NCBI GenBank assembly: GCA_946894095.1
Contig: OX335644.1
Location: 6,243,595 to 6,307,594, forward strand
Direction: 5' to 3'
DNA length: 64,000 nt
From: Incurvaria masculella
Taxonomy: Eukaryota > Arthropoda > Insecta > Lepidoptera > Incurvariidae
Shown here: positions 55,300-64,000 of the stretch, one piece after another
Numbering within the stretch: position 1 is the first letter of the stretch
Layout: each line of letters opens with the position of its first letter
Translations under genes and position numbers: made by a program
Notes under the pieces: model-generated
The model's database searches: none
Seen by the model: only the letters and a program-made list of their open reading frames with translations
What the model was told of the DNA's origin: nothing

Positions 55300-55455
55300 T
55301 CGACTCCCAGTCGAGGTTTTTCCCTCAAAGTACAACCTGGAGTCCTTCAAACGTGGTGTGAAAAAGCAGCTGGAGTGTCGGCATGAATTTCGCAGTACCT
55401 GTGAAAGTCCGAAAGCCCATGGGCTTCGCCGGGCGCCTATTTCGTGAGGTCATGG
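55300..55455 (+). pseudogene. LINE C-terminal and tail fragment
   Basis: A frame at about 55,310-55,370 reads FPSKYNLESFKRGVKKQL, like the extreme C-terminus of non-LTR ORF2 proteins. It is followed by CGGCATGAATTTCGCAGTAC and GTCCGAAAGCCCATGGGCTT, a tail seen three more times in the window. Confidence 0.5.
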
Positions 55456-56046
55456 GGTACGCCATAAGCTGCGTCTAAACATAAGTAAACACAAGTAAAC
55501 CTAGGACTGGCTCTAGCGTCTAATGCCAAATACGATTTTGGTGATAACGGCAATATGTTTGAATGATCAATATTTTGCCTCTCTGCCCCAACGCAGTTAA
55601 AGCTTTAGTCGATGTATGTAGGCATATTATATAATCTTAAACACTGTGTTAGTAGTGTAGGCATTGACTACGGGAGGAGGGACTGTGGGAGAATTCGGTT
55701 GGCGGGAGGAGCGTTAGACGACGAGCTGCCGGAAGTAATTTTTATTTTAAGGGTATCAATACCTAACTTGTCATCGAAAAATATTGGATTATTTGTGAAC
55801 AGTTATCTATTTACTATACTTTATCATACAGCAAAGTATTATTGCCAGATGAATTCATGTAAGAGTCCTTATACAAACATCTCCTCGTTGGATAAGCCAA
55901 TAACCGCAAACCTGTGCTGCGATGCAATATGCGGGGGTGGCGCGGCGAGTATTCACGAGCGAAGCCCTGTTCGTGACAGCTTCGATAGTTTTCGTGAATT
56001 AATTGGTTTAGATCGTCGACTTTGGTCAAGTGTGCATAAATGTATT
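55456..56046. other. Non-coding stretch
   Basis: A 175-codon plus frame crosses this region, but its C-terminal 30 residues are encoded by the MITE that follows and it has no domain, so it is not called. Confidence 0.4.
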
Positions 56047-56410
56047 CAGAGTGGTCAGTCTGAGTTCTCACCTAAATTGGCGTTTACGGCAAATCGATCG
56101 ACTGGCGTTTTCTCCAAACTCCATACAAGTTTTTACTAGATATTCTGTGGTTTTATTTCTTCAAGCTGTCAAAACTTATGGTCAAACTTGAACTTCCGAT
56201 TTGTATGAAAACGCGGAGTTGACGTAAACGCCAACGTCGACGTATTTACGGCAACGTTGAGTAAGCTGTCAAATCAAGATCGGACTCGCAAATGTTAGTT
56301 CGATTAACGCCCACTGCGAGCGCTCTTCAATTTCTCCATACATTTGAAAACGCCAGTCGATCGGTTTGCCGTAACGCCAATTTAGGTGAGAACTGAGACT
56401 ACCGGCTCTG
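56047..56410 (+). repeat. MITE family A, well-preserved copy
   Basis: Begins CAGAGTGGTCAGTCTGAG and ends AACTGAGACTACCGGCTCTG. Nearly identical to 25,429-25,786 across the whole length, including internal inverted repeats. Confidence 0.75.
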
Positions 56411-56504
56411 TTCAAGGAAACGATATGTTCTGTTACCTGCATATGTATGGCTTTCATGGGGGATTCATTATTTTTTTCTTGAAAAGTTTACGTACATACA
56501 TACA

Positions 56505-56580
56505 TGTTGTGAAGGCGCTTCTGACCGGCCGGCATAGTTAACGCAGGGTCCGCGAAAGTTCGAAAATCAATGGGCTCATC
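56505..56580 (+). repeat. LINE-type 3' fragment
   Basis: ACCGGCCGGCATAGTTAACG and GAAAGTTCGAAAATCAATGG match the tails at 6,718, 37,175 and 55,375. Confidence 0.4.
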
Positions 56581-56935
56581 TTGCATCTTTGTGTACGCCG
56601 CGCTTGACGTACAAAAAATATCAACCTCATAGTTATTTGTTAATCTTTACAAACGGAACGAAGAGCGAACCTCGAGCATAGCGTCTCCGTTTCAGATCGG
56701 GCAAAAATGCTTCCGTATTCGTACAGCCGGACTGTTCTCTACAGGTCGCATTTCTCAACCAATTCTCGTGAAATTGTGTGAGCAGGTTTATAGACTTTGT
56801 CATAGAATCGTGTAGTATGTAGATTTCAGGGCGTAACATGCACTTGCAATTTTTTGCAAACTTTTTTCCGTACGATATTTTAATTAAAGTTGCTCTGATC
56901 TAATCACGCATAGAAATATGATTGTTTGTGTCATT
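56581..56935. other. Non-coding stretch
   Basis: Nothing recognised. Confidence 0.35.
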
Positions 56936-57060
56936 AATTTGAGTTTCGACGAATACTTTTTTAGATTATTTTCAAAATCTGATTACAATGCTTCAAATGT
57001 GGATGTCGCTGAAACTAAAATTGATGAAATAATGTCGTATCCATTAAATATATAAAATTA
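56936..57060 (+). repeat. Partial copy of the tRNA-half fold-back family
   Basis: ATTATTTTCAAAATCTGATT, GTGGATGTCGCTGAAAC and TAATGTCGTATCCATTAAAT match 29,107-29,215. The tRNA-like part is absent. Confidence 0.65.
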
Positions 57061-57274
57061 TTTAATTTTATTAGTTTTATGAGAACAGGCTTTGATATCT
57101 TTTAGCAAGCGGAATTCGATATGTTTGCATTTCAGATCACAGGTCCTCATAATGTTGTTTTGCTGATTATTCATTCTAAAATGTTTATTTTCTGTCCATA
57201 AACGAATAAACATTTTATGATTTATGCATAGTAAAAATGATTGATTTCCTAAATGTCTCCCAAATATATATATA
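57061..57274. other. AT-rich flank of the LTR element
   Basis: Ends in (AT)n, the insertion site of the LTR retrotransposon. No gene. Confidence 0.4.
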
Positions 57275-57943
57275 TGTCGGATCAAGAATATCAGAAGGAC
57301 CGAAAGTGTCCTGATAATGGTCTACATCATCATCAGATATTTGTTCAGCCATGATGAAAGTTGTATAGGTTACACAATAAGATTTTAGAGTACAATTCGC
57401 AATGCTTATTATAAGTCCGCAGATGAAACTATAATTTCAAAACACTAAATTAAAGGCACCAACGTGTTCACAACACTAAATCAAAGGACCAACGTAAAAT
57501 GTTAAGTCACTAAAGTAGTATCACAAAATACGTTTATAAACGTCTTAATTGAAATACAGGTAATCTCCAGTCCATTACATTACTTCACTTCACTATTACC
57601 ATCCTTAAACATAATATTTTTACATTAATAACTAGGTAACTCATGTGGTACGACAACGAGTCCTTAGATCACGCCACGGCCGGCCGAACCGAGAGTAAGC
57701 TTGACACTGAATCGCCCTGCTTGCTCAACTCAATGCTTAGTTTTTAAACAAACAAACTCAAGTGTTCGGGCCGGCGGATCTGAGGCCACGTTCGGCACCA
57801 CAAGGGGCCTCGTTCCCACAATCAGTATCTTAATTACTTCCTTCGCGGCCGAGCGCGCTAACATAAACATTCATCTCAGGACTTCATAGAATTCCAAGTA
57901 GTAAACAAACGAGTAGGTGACTTGACTCCGCATAGCACCGACA
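57275..57943 (-). repeat. 3' LTR of the retrotransposon
   Basis: 669 bp, TGTCGG...CCGACA. It includes the same 26-codon start of gag that the other LTR carries (ATG at 57,352 on the minus strand). Internal sequence next to it on the higher-coordinate side (CGGCGATCCTGACTATCACA) gives no purine-rich tract on the minus strand, so the usual polypurine tract is not visible. Confidence 0.8.
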
Positions 57944-58690
57944 CGGCGATCCTGACTATCACACGTCCTCGTGTGCATCCTTGAACTCGCTTTGAGCTTA
58001 GTCACTGTCATCATCTGTAAAGACACAATTTTCTAAAAGTACATTGCTCGGCTATCCTGCATATAAGTCTAGAAGAGGATCATGTCAAACTGTCAAGTTC
58101 CAACCAACAGAAAACAATAACAAGTTCTTTAAGTTTTACTATAGGTCGTATAGTCAATTCGTCACTTTCACAAGAGAGTCCACTGAGACAGGAGCACTAA
58201 TAAATATCTCGCCATGAGACCCAGGTATCTTGTGGCTACTGTAATGAGCATTGCAATAACAGTAGTCCAAACACCTCCCAACAAGCTGACTCGCTCGTAT
58301 TCATCATCTACCGACAAGCTCACTCCAATAGGTAGGAATGACCCGCCGCCGACGGAATCACTCCAACAGGTAGGAATGACCCGACTCACTTGGCCAAAAG
58401 TTTTCCCCAGGCCTGGCCCTGTCCCTTAAAGTAATAGACAGACAAGGCATGCAAGCTCAACTCCACTTGTGAGTGGCCCGCATTTAAGGTACAGCCATAA
58501 ACACCTCAACTGGCACTGTCACCCATGTAACAGTCCATCCACGCAAGCTCAACTTCCTCAGCGGAAGTGACCTGCTCACAACCATATATCAACCAGCACG
58601 GCCAACCACGTGACCTCAGCCGGCCTTGTCACCCATGTGACGGCCAGCCCCGAACACAACGCTCCCACTCATTGCTGCTGCATCACATAG
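57944..58690 (-). other. Internal region between integrase end and 3' LTR
   Basis: No supported frame. Contains imperfect local repeats such as CTCCAACAGGTAGGAATGAC at two places (58,322-58,345 and 58,360-58,381) and repeated GCAAGCTCAACT phrases near 58,450 and 58,542. Possibly an untranslated or captured segment. Confidence 0.45.
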
Positions 58691-59090
58691 TCACTGACTT
58701 TTGACTAACAGCACCAAGTAGCAGAATTGTGTCCTCGGTACTCCACCCCATCTCAGTGTGTCAATATAGCATGTCTGTCGTCTATACAAAGATAATTTAA
58801 GTGCTTCATTTGCACTATCATTCATATTTGATTCTTCACCATCACTTGCTAAACCAGATAATTCGTCATCTTTGTCACTTAGCGGATTAGCTTTAATTGG
58901 AACGTCACAGTTTGGCATCTTTCTCAGTCGGTCGTGGGAATATTCATACTTTCTGTTGCAATCTAGAGATTTTAGCAAGTATCGATTTCCTTGTAAAATT
59001 TCAATAACCTGAAACGGTCTACGATACTTGGCCTTCAACGTGATTTGGTTTCGTTCATGATTTTTTTTTATCAATACATAGTCCCCTGTC
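58691..59090 (-). pseudogene. Integrase C-terminal domain remnant
   Basis: Reads YRRPFQVIEILQGNRYLLKS then YEYSHDRLRKMP on the minus strand, the GPF/Y-type fold and HDRLR ending of Ty3/gypsy integrase. The zinc-binding and catalytic DDE regions are missing. At its upstream side it joins directly to an RT N-terminal segment, which marks the internal deletion junction near 59,090-59,100. Confidence 0.7.
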
Positions 59091-59094
59091 GGAT

Positions 59095-59190
59095 TATGTT
59101 GGCTTCTAGCAGCTCATGTATGTTATCATGACAAATTTTTATTTCTTCAGAACTTAGGCGGTAGAGTAGCCTTTGAACACTGCAATTAGG
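59095..59190 (-). pseudogene. Reverse transcriptase N-terminal remnant
   Basis: YRLSSEEIKI and HELLEANIIR read as the segment just before the first RT motif (the stretch usually ending in ELLE.GIIR). Everything after it, including the catalytic YxDD region and RNase H, is absent. Confidence 0.6.
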
Positions 59191-59399
59191 ATCGATCAAG
59201 TTAACCTCAAGTTCTCCGATGATTGCATGCCCGGTAACACTTACTTTCTATAAAAGTCATACTATGGTGATTCAACAAATCAAGAAGTTTTTTTCTTAAC
59301 ATTCATCTGATACTTCGGTGTCAATATTGTTAAAATTTACGACCCCTTTACCTACATCACATAAGTGAACAGTTGCACTCTTTTTTTATGACCAGTTTT

Positions 59400-59800
59400 T
59401 CTTTACATATTTTAACCGTAAATCCTCTTGAAATTAAATCTCTACCTATGACTACATCATGATTGATAATAGCGTCAGGCACAGTCAGTCAGTCAGTCAG
59501 CGTGTCTGCGTCCACTGCCGGACACACGCCACCCCAACCCCTCTCCAGTCCTCCCGGCCCTCAGCGGTACGGCACAATAAGGGACAAAATCTACACCGGC
59601 CAATTATTTGGTAGAGTGACCTCTGACAAAATTTTACTTTTACAAAACACGTAAGCTTTCGAATCTCCAACCAACGTTACAAAACATGGCAATCGTTTTC
59701 CATAAAAAATATTCGCTACTGATTCCTTCATCAGAGAGCATTCGGCACCAGAGTCAAAATAGAAAATAATTGACTGACCAGATCAAGGTGTGCAGTAACA
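59400..59800 (-). pseudogene. Retroviral-type aspartic protease remnant
   Basis: FYFDSGAECSLM at about 59,720-59,765 holds the catalytic D-S-G-A motif, and HDVVIGRDLI at about 59,430-59,465 corresponds to the second conserved strand. Between them is a GC-rich stretch (about 59,480-59,580) with a (CAGT)n run. The frame is not followed continuously from gag. Confidence 0.65.
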
Positions 59801-59869
59801 GACTTGGTGCTACAAATATTCACTCGACGCTGCTCCTTGAACGTGGTGGCACCTCTACTCGAACCAGGC

Positions 59870-60070
59870 TTCTTAGTGAGGTACGATGTGTCCGGATTTT
59901 CCACATTTGATGCACGTAATGGTCTTGTTCTTGATGAATTATTCTTTCGGTGTGAAAACTTTCAGTATTCGTGTTGGTGTTTTAGTTCTTGTTGCTGCAT
60001 TTGATGGATCGATGACCAGGATTTTCCGCATGTATAACAGGTCAGCTTTGATTTTTGATCATTAGCAGCA
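59870..60070 (-). pseudogene. Nucleocapsid zinc knuckles, one broken
   Basis: CIKCGKSGHIVPH at about 59,877-59,915 is a CCHC knuckle. A second knuckle upstream (CYTCGKSW near 60,030) loses its His and last Cys through a shift in frame. These bind RNA in gag-derived nucleocapsids. Confidence 0.6.
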
Positions 60071-60118
60071 GCAGTATTCGATGTAGATTTGGGTCATAAT
60101 CGTTCACTTGTCGTTTTC

Positions 60119-60650
60119 TTATTTTGGCTGGCCGTTAAATATACGCACCAGCACAGCAGTAGGAGTTTCCAAGAAATCGAATCTCGCAAAGAATTCTGCT
60201 TCATTTTTTGCAAGCTCATTTCCGTGTAACACACTGGAGCAAACCAGGGTGAAGCCATTCCTTTCATTACTTATCTGAAAGCCATAATGAGAACACTTCC
60301 AAGTAAGAGCACTGCCAGTAGCATTTTTGTTACGCAAAGATCAATGGTTTTAGTCCATGCCTTCGCATCAGCACCCAATACATCAGGACCAAATTCAGGT
60401 AGCTTCATATGATCTGAAATTTTTACAACGGTCTCAATGCTTCGATATGTTGCGTAATCTGACCGTTTTGTCGGTCCAGTAACATCTTGAAACATTCGGC
60501 CAGAAGATTAATTTGCTTAATTGGATGAGCAGACGGAGTGGGCTGTATTTTGGATGCAGATCCCACTTCTGATGTCGGATCAAGAATATCAGAAGGACCG
60601 AAAGTGTCCTGATAATGGTCTACATCATCATCAGATATTTGTTCAGCCAT
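60119..60650 (-). pseudogene. gag remnant with start codon inside the LTR
   Basis: The frame opens with ATG at 60,650-60,648 and runs 75 codons before a stop at 60,423. Overlapping frames at 60,271-60,495 (LPEFGPDVLGADAKAWTKTI, a typical gag stretch) and 60,119-60,337 appear to continue it after frameshifts. The first 26 codons lie inside the 5' LTR and end exactly at its terminal CCGACA. Confidence 0.65.
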
Positions 60651-61241
60651 GATGAAAGTTGTATAGGTTACACAATAAGATTTTAGAGTACAATTCGCAA
60701 TGCTTATTATAAGTCCGCAGATGAAACTATAATTTCAAAACACTAAATTAAAGGCACCAACGTGTTCACAACACTAAATCAAAGGACCAACGTAAAATGT
60801 TAAGTCACTAAAGTAGTATCACAAAATACGTTTATAAACGTCTTAATTGAAATACAGGTAATCTCCAGTCCATTACATTACTTCACTTCACTATTACCAT
60901 CCTTAAACATAATATTTTTACATTAATAACTAGGTAACTCATGTGGTACGACAACGAGTCCTTAGATCACGCCACGGCCGGCCGAACCGAGAGTAAGCTT
61001 GACACTGAATCGCCCTGCTTGCTGAACTCAATGCTTAGTTTTTAAACAAACAAACTCAAGTGTTCGGGCCGGCGGATCTGAGGCCACGTTCGGCACCACA
61101 AGGGGCCTCGTTCCCACAATCAGTATCTTAATTACTTCCTTCGCGGCCGAGCGCGCTAACATAAACATTCATCTCAGGACTTCATAGAATTCCAAGTAGT
61201 AAACAAACGAGTAGGTGACTTGACTCCGCATAGCGCCGACA
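60573..61241 (-). repeat. 5' LTR of the retrotransposon
   Basis: 669 bp. Differs from the other LTR by G for C near 61,025 and G for A near 61,235. The adjacent internal bases on the minus strand (TCAGAAGTGGGATCTGC) do not offer a usual TGG-starting tRNA primer-binding site. Confidence 0.8.
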
Positions 61242-63160
61242 TATATATATACTCTCTTAATAAACAAAGTTATCCTTCTCCCAAAGTACAGTGGCCTGCA
61301 GTATTTAAGAGATGACTCAAGTATATATATTGAATTTTTCTGATCGATTTAATTTCCGAGAAGATTTTTAAAAGAAATGATATAGTATTTATAAAACTTT
61401 CGGCAAAATGTAACCATTGTCTGATCTTTTAACTAATAATTATTAGTTTAAAGATTATAATTTTAGCCTTTTTTGCCAATTTAAATTTAAATAATATTAT
61501 TGAAGCGGTAAAAAAGTTAAAGTCCCGCGCTAGAAAACCAATGAGTATTAACTAAATAACTGAGATTATAATATGTATACATTTTTTATTAGCAGGAGGC
61601 TAGCGAAGTCAATATACCATAAATATCCTGGACGAAAATAACCATAGCTTTGTCCGAGATCGGAAGTGAGCACGCAGGGAGGGGAAAATTTAATAAAACG
61701 TCACACCGGAGATCGACGCGACAACCTAACCTCCTCCGCCCTCCCCGCGCCGCCCGCGACTAACCGAGCACCACAGAACATCAAACTATGCACTTTACAT
61801 AGTTCATGCCATTGAAGTAGCAAGTATTACTTAGCAGAAATAATTCCATGGTTATTGCGACACGCTATAATGACTATAAAACACTTTGACAGAGCCTAAT
61901 TTTGGATTTGCGCGATACGTTTGTATACATTTTGAGATGCTCGAAATAAAAAATGGAGCGCATTTTATCTTGTGTATTTGAAAGAAATAAACATTTTTTT
62001 ACAGAAAACAGTAAAGGAAAAATAATTGCATACTCTACGGATTTATAATGGTTCTTTTTCGTTTGCCATGTAAACCAAGAAATGTACAAGGCGAATTGAA
62101 ACGAGTGATTAATAACGAAAATATGGATTTCAATGAAATACGCACATAAATGCCTTCTCTATGAACATTAAATGCTCCGAGTTGAGAACAAAGAGTGCTC
62201 ATGGTTGGAGGGGAGAGGTCATAAAAATAGCGAAACGGACGTCTGCGACCGTCGCCCTGGTCATAAAGGGACACTATGAAATTTAATATTTCGATAAGAA
62301 CAATGGTTTTGCGAAGGAACAGGAGCGGAGGGATCTTAGCTGACATATAGGTCTGATAAGATGCAGCCATCTTGGCAAGACATATTTATGAGCCTCGTAT
62401 TTGTAAAGTTAACTAAAATAATGAATATTCTGCATTCATGTTTATCACTTACAAATATATATTTTATTCAAATAATTACGTTTTAAAGTAATGCTAAATA
62501 AATTTATAATATATGAAAGATTAACAAATGTACAGTCAAGTACGATTTCGACAGATATTGCCATTTTGATTAGGGTAACTACGTATCGCAAATCGTTGAG
62601 CTATAATACATTATTTCGTCAATCAATCCAAGATCAAAAAAGTTGTGAATTGTCAATATTGTGGATAATTTTGAATCACCGAAGTAGACTAAGATTACAT
62701 TGGAAAAAGTAACATTTTATAACCAACAATATAAATGGATCGCTCAGTTATAAATACAAAAGAAGAATTCCCAATATCTCATTTTTGTTTTGTCACATTC
62801 ACATCCTGTTTACATCGCCTGCACCGGCGCGGCGACAGGTTTATATCAAAAGTTTGCAGATATCAGAAAGTCATCCGGGCTTACCGATCACAATACAGTA
62901 GAAAAGCGAGCAACTTTGTTATTCAAACTGTACGTTTTGTGCGGGCTATTAGGTTTTATTTATTTTGTAAACCCCTAGAGAAGATAATACAATTGGAAAT
63001 AATGTATTTTGATTCCAAATCTTTTCTTCTGGATAAAAGTCTAGCAAGCGCGTGTCGGTTTCATCGTAGAGGCGAGATATTCAAATTCGTAATATCCAAG
63101 CATCCAAACTCGAGATAACCATGTATGCGTGGTATTTTTATTTGGTATTTTATTAAATAC
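61242..63160. other. AT-rich region without a gene
   Basis: About 1.9 kb. A small GC-rich patch lies at 61,700-61,765. Several short frames lack domains. The 127-codon plus frame at 62,735-63,118 shows no family motif and is not called. Confidence 0.45.
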
Positions 63161-63162
63161 TA

Positions 63163-63930
63163 GCTGCGGTACCCGGCTCCGCTCGGGTCAATGTCGTGTT
63201 GGACATTGGAATTATTTCCTGGATAAAAAGTAACCCACCAAAATGCTGGTCCAGGACAATGTATCCATCTCTCAAATTTAATCAAAATCATTTGAATCGA
63301 TGTGGCATGATTTCACATACATAAGGGGGATTAACCCTACCACTTAGTAAGTAAGTAAGGTAGGGGAACTAAAGTTTTATGAGGAATACGATCCACAGCC
63401 ACCTTCAACATCGAAAACGGTAACCCATCCGGAATCTGACTACTCCCAGAGTTGCTATAAATTAATAAAATACGCATATTAATCGGGTGAGTGGTTCGAA
63501 GTTATCGCTCTACATAATATCGTGAAACTTTCTGAAGGCCTTTTTAACACCTACAATTTTCAAGTTTATAGTTTTAATTTTTCTCTTAAAGTTTGTATTA
63601 AATATTAAAAAAATACATGCACAATCGTTGCTCGTTAATTGATCCCCATCGCTCCTTATATTAATTAAAATGGTATCTAAAAATCCGTTGCGTGGCTTAA
63701 AAAAAGTAAACGGAGAAACAAAGACAGATAGCGATTACCCCCCCAAGCCGCCGCCTCAGGGTATTTCGGTTTGTATGACAGCTACATCTTATTGTAAGCG
63801 GAACTGAATTCTATATAGCCTATCCTGTGTCCCATGTAAACAAATTTACGTGTACTAAGTTTCATCAAATTCGTATGATTTGTTTAAGAGTTATGGAGGA
63901 ACATATAATATATACATACATACATACATA
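63163..63930 (+). repeat. ACTAGCTGCGG composite repeat, second long copy
   Basis: Same order as 5,803-6,620: start ACTAGCTGCGGTACCCGGCT, then TGGTCCAGGACAATGTATCC, an embedded minus-strand SINE remnant with 5S-like head at 63,330-63,480 (GGATGGGTTACCG), and the distal GTAAGCGGAACTGAATTCTA. It ends with a (CATA)n run near 63,912-63,931. Confidence 0.6.
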
Positions 63931-64000
63931 CAGAACTGATTTATACAAATCGTCAATTTACCTGTAGTATCGTACATAAAGTCTACAAACGAAGTATCTT
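63931..64000. other. Window edge
   Basis: Nothing recognised in the last 70 bp. Confidence 0.3.

Larger units (their letters stand above)
57275..61241 (-). mobile_element. Young LTR retrotransposon (Ty3/gypsy-type), internally deleted
   Basis: Two 669 bp direct repeats (57,275-57,943 and 60,573-61,241) begin TGTCGG and end CCGACA. They differ at two positions by eye and are flanked by TATA on both sides. Between them, on the minus strand, are pieces of gag, zinc knuckle, protease, the start of RT and the C-terminal end of integrase. The interior is only 2.63 kb, about half the usual size, because RT, RNase H and most of integrase are missing. Ty3/gypsy assignment rests on the integrase C-terminal motif and protease style. 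It cannot be autonomous. Confidence 0.82.

Noticed and set aside
55612..56139. 175-codon plus-strand frame
   Set aside because: No domain. Its C-terminal part is encoded by the MITE that starts at 56,047, so it is a chance frame.
58168..58389. Envelope-like membrane protein in the LTR element
   Set aside because: The minus frame has a hydrophobic stretch, but it spans a local repeat and shows no envelope motif or ATG context.
62735..63118. 127-codon plus-strand frame
   Set aside because: No recognisable domain, in AT-rich DNA, with an overlapping frame of equal quality.

Overview
This window looks like nuclear DNA from a lepidopteran insect (moth or butterfly). It is AT-rich and dominated by interspersed repeats. 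It has eukaryotic splice signals, a cecropia-like mariner, jockey/CR1/RTE-type LINE fragments, SINEs with RNA polymerase III promoter heads, and the common lepidopteran repeat that contains CCGT runs. No bacterial or phage gene organisation is present. Only one host protein-coding segment can be supported: a very large exon on the minus strand, about 41,814-45,919. It encodes more than 1,360 residues of a mostly disordered, probably nuclear, regulator-like protein with two PxDLS-type CtBP-binding motifs. A CpG-rich block (45,500-46,400) covers its 5' end. A good splice donor closes the exon at 41,814/41,813, so the next exon lies in the left 41.8 kb or beyond the window. The left part is therefore most simply read as intron, and the right part (46.4-64 kb) as 5' flank.

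Layout. 0-5 kb: a small TIR element, a TTAA-ended repeat, SINEs and a LINE 3' end. 5-16 kb: fold-back elements, satellite-like CATC runs, tandem copies of a ~300 bp repeat, a jockey-like LINE 3' end and several GC-rich patches. 16-21 kb: a palindromic MITE, then a decayed LINE sitting inside a TTAA-flanked element. 21-25 kb: AT-rich, with near-perfect short hairpins. 25-27.2 kb: a MITE and an apparently intact mariner. 28-30 kb: a SINE and two fold-back elements, one holding the 3' half of a tRNA-like sequence. 31-41 kb: GC-rich islands between repeats. 41.8-46.4 kb: the host exon and its CpG island. 47-57 kb: nested LINEs, SINEs, MITEs and the ~300 bp repeat. 57.3-61.2 kb: an LTR retrotransposon with 669 bp LTRs differing at two positions and a heavily deleted interior. 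61-64 kb: unique AT-rich DNA, then another repeat.

The strongest signals for follow-up are: (1) one SINE body joined to at least two, probably three, different 5' heads (tRNA-like, 5S rRNA-like, unknown); (2) an LTR element whose gag start codon lies inside the LTR, with no primer-binding site or polypurine tract visible at the expected places and with most of pol missing; (3) a TTAA-flanked DNA element family with 14 bp termini, one copy of which contains a LINE; (4) a fold-back element built on half of a tRNA-like sequence; and (5) the large exon, which has no in-frame ATG in its first 352 codons although its most conserved-looking domain lies there. All assignments are by eye from sequence; no alignments or database searches were run.
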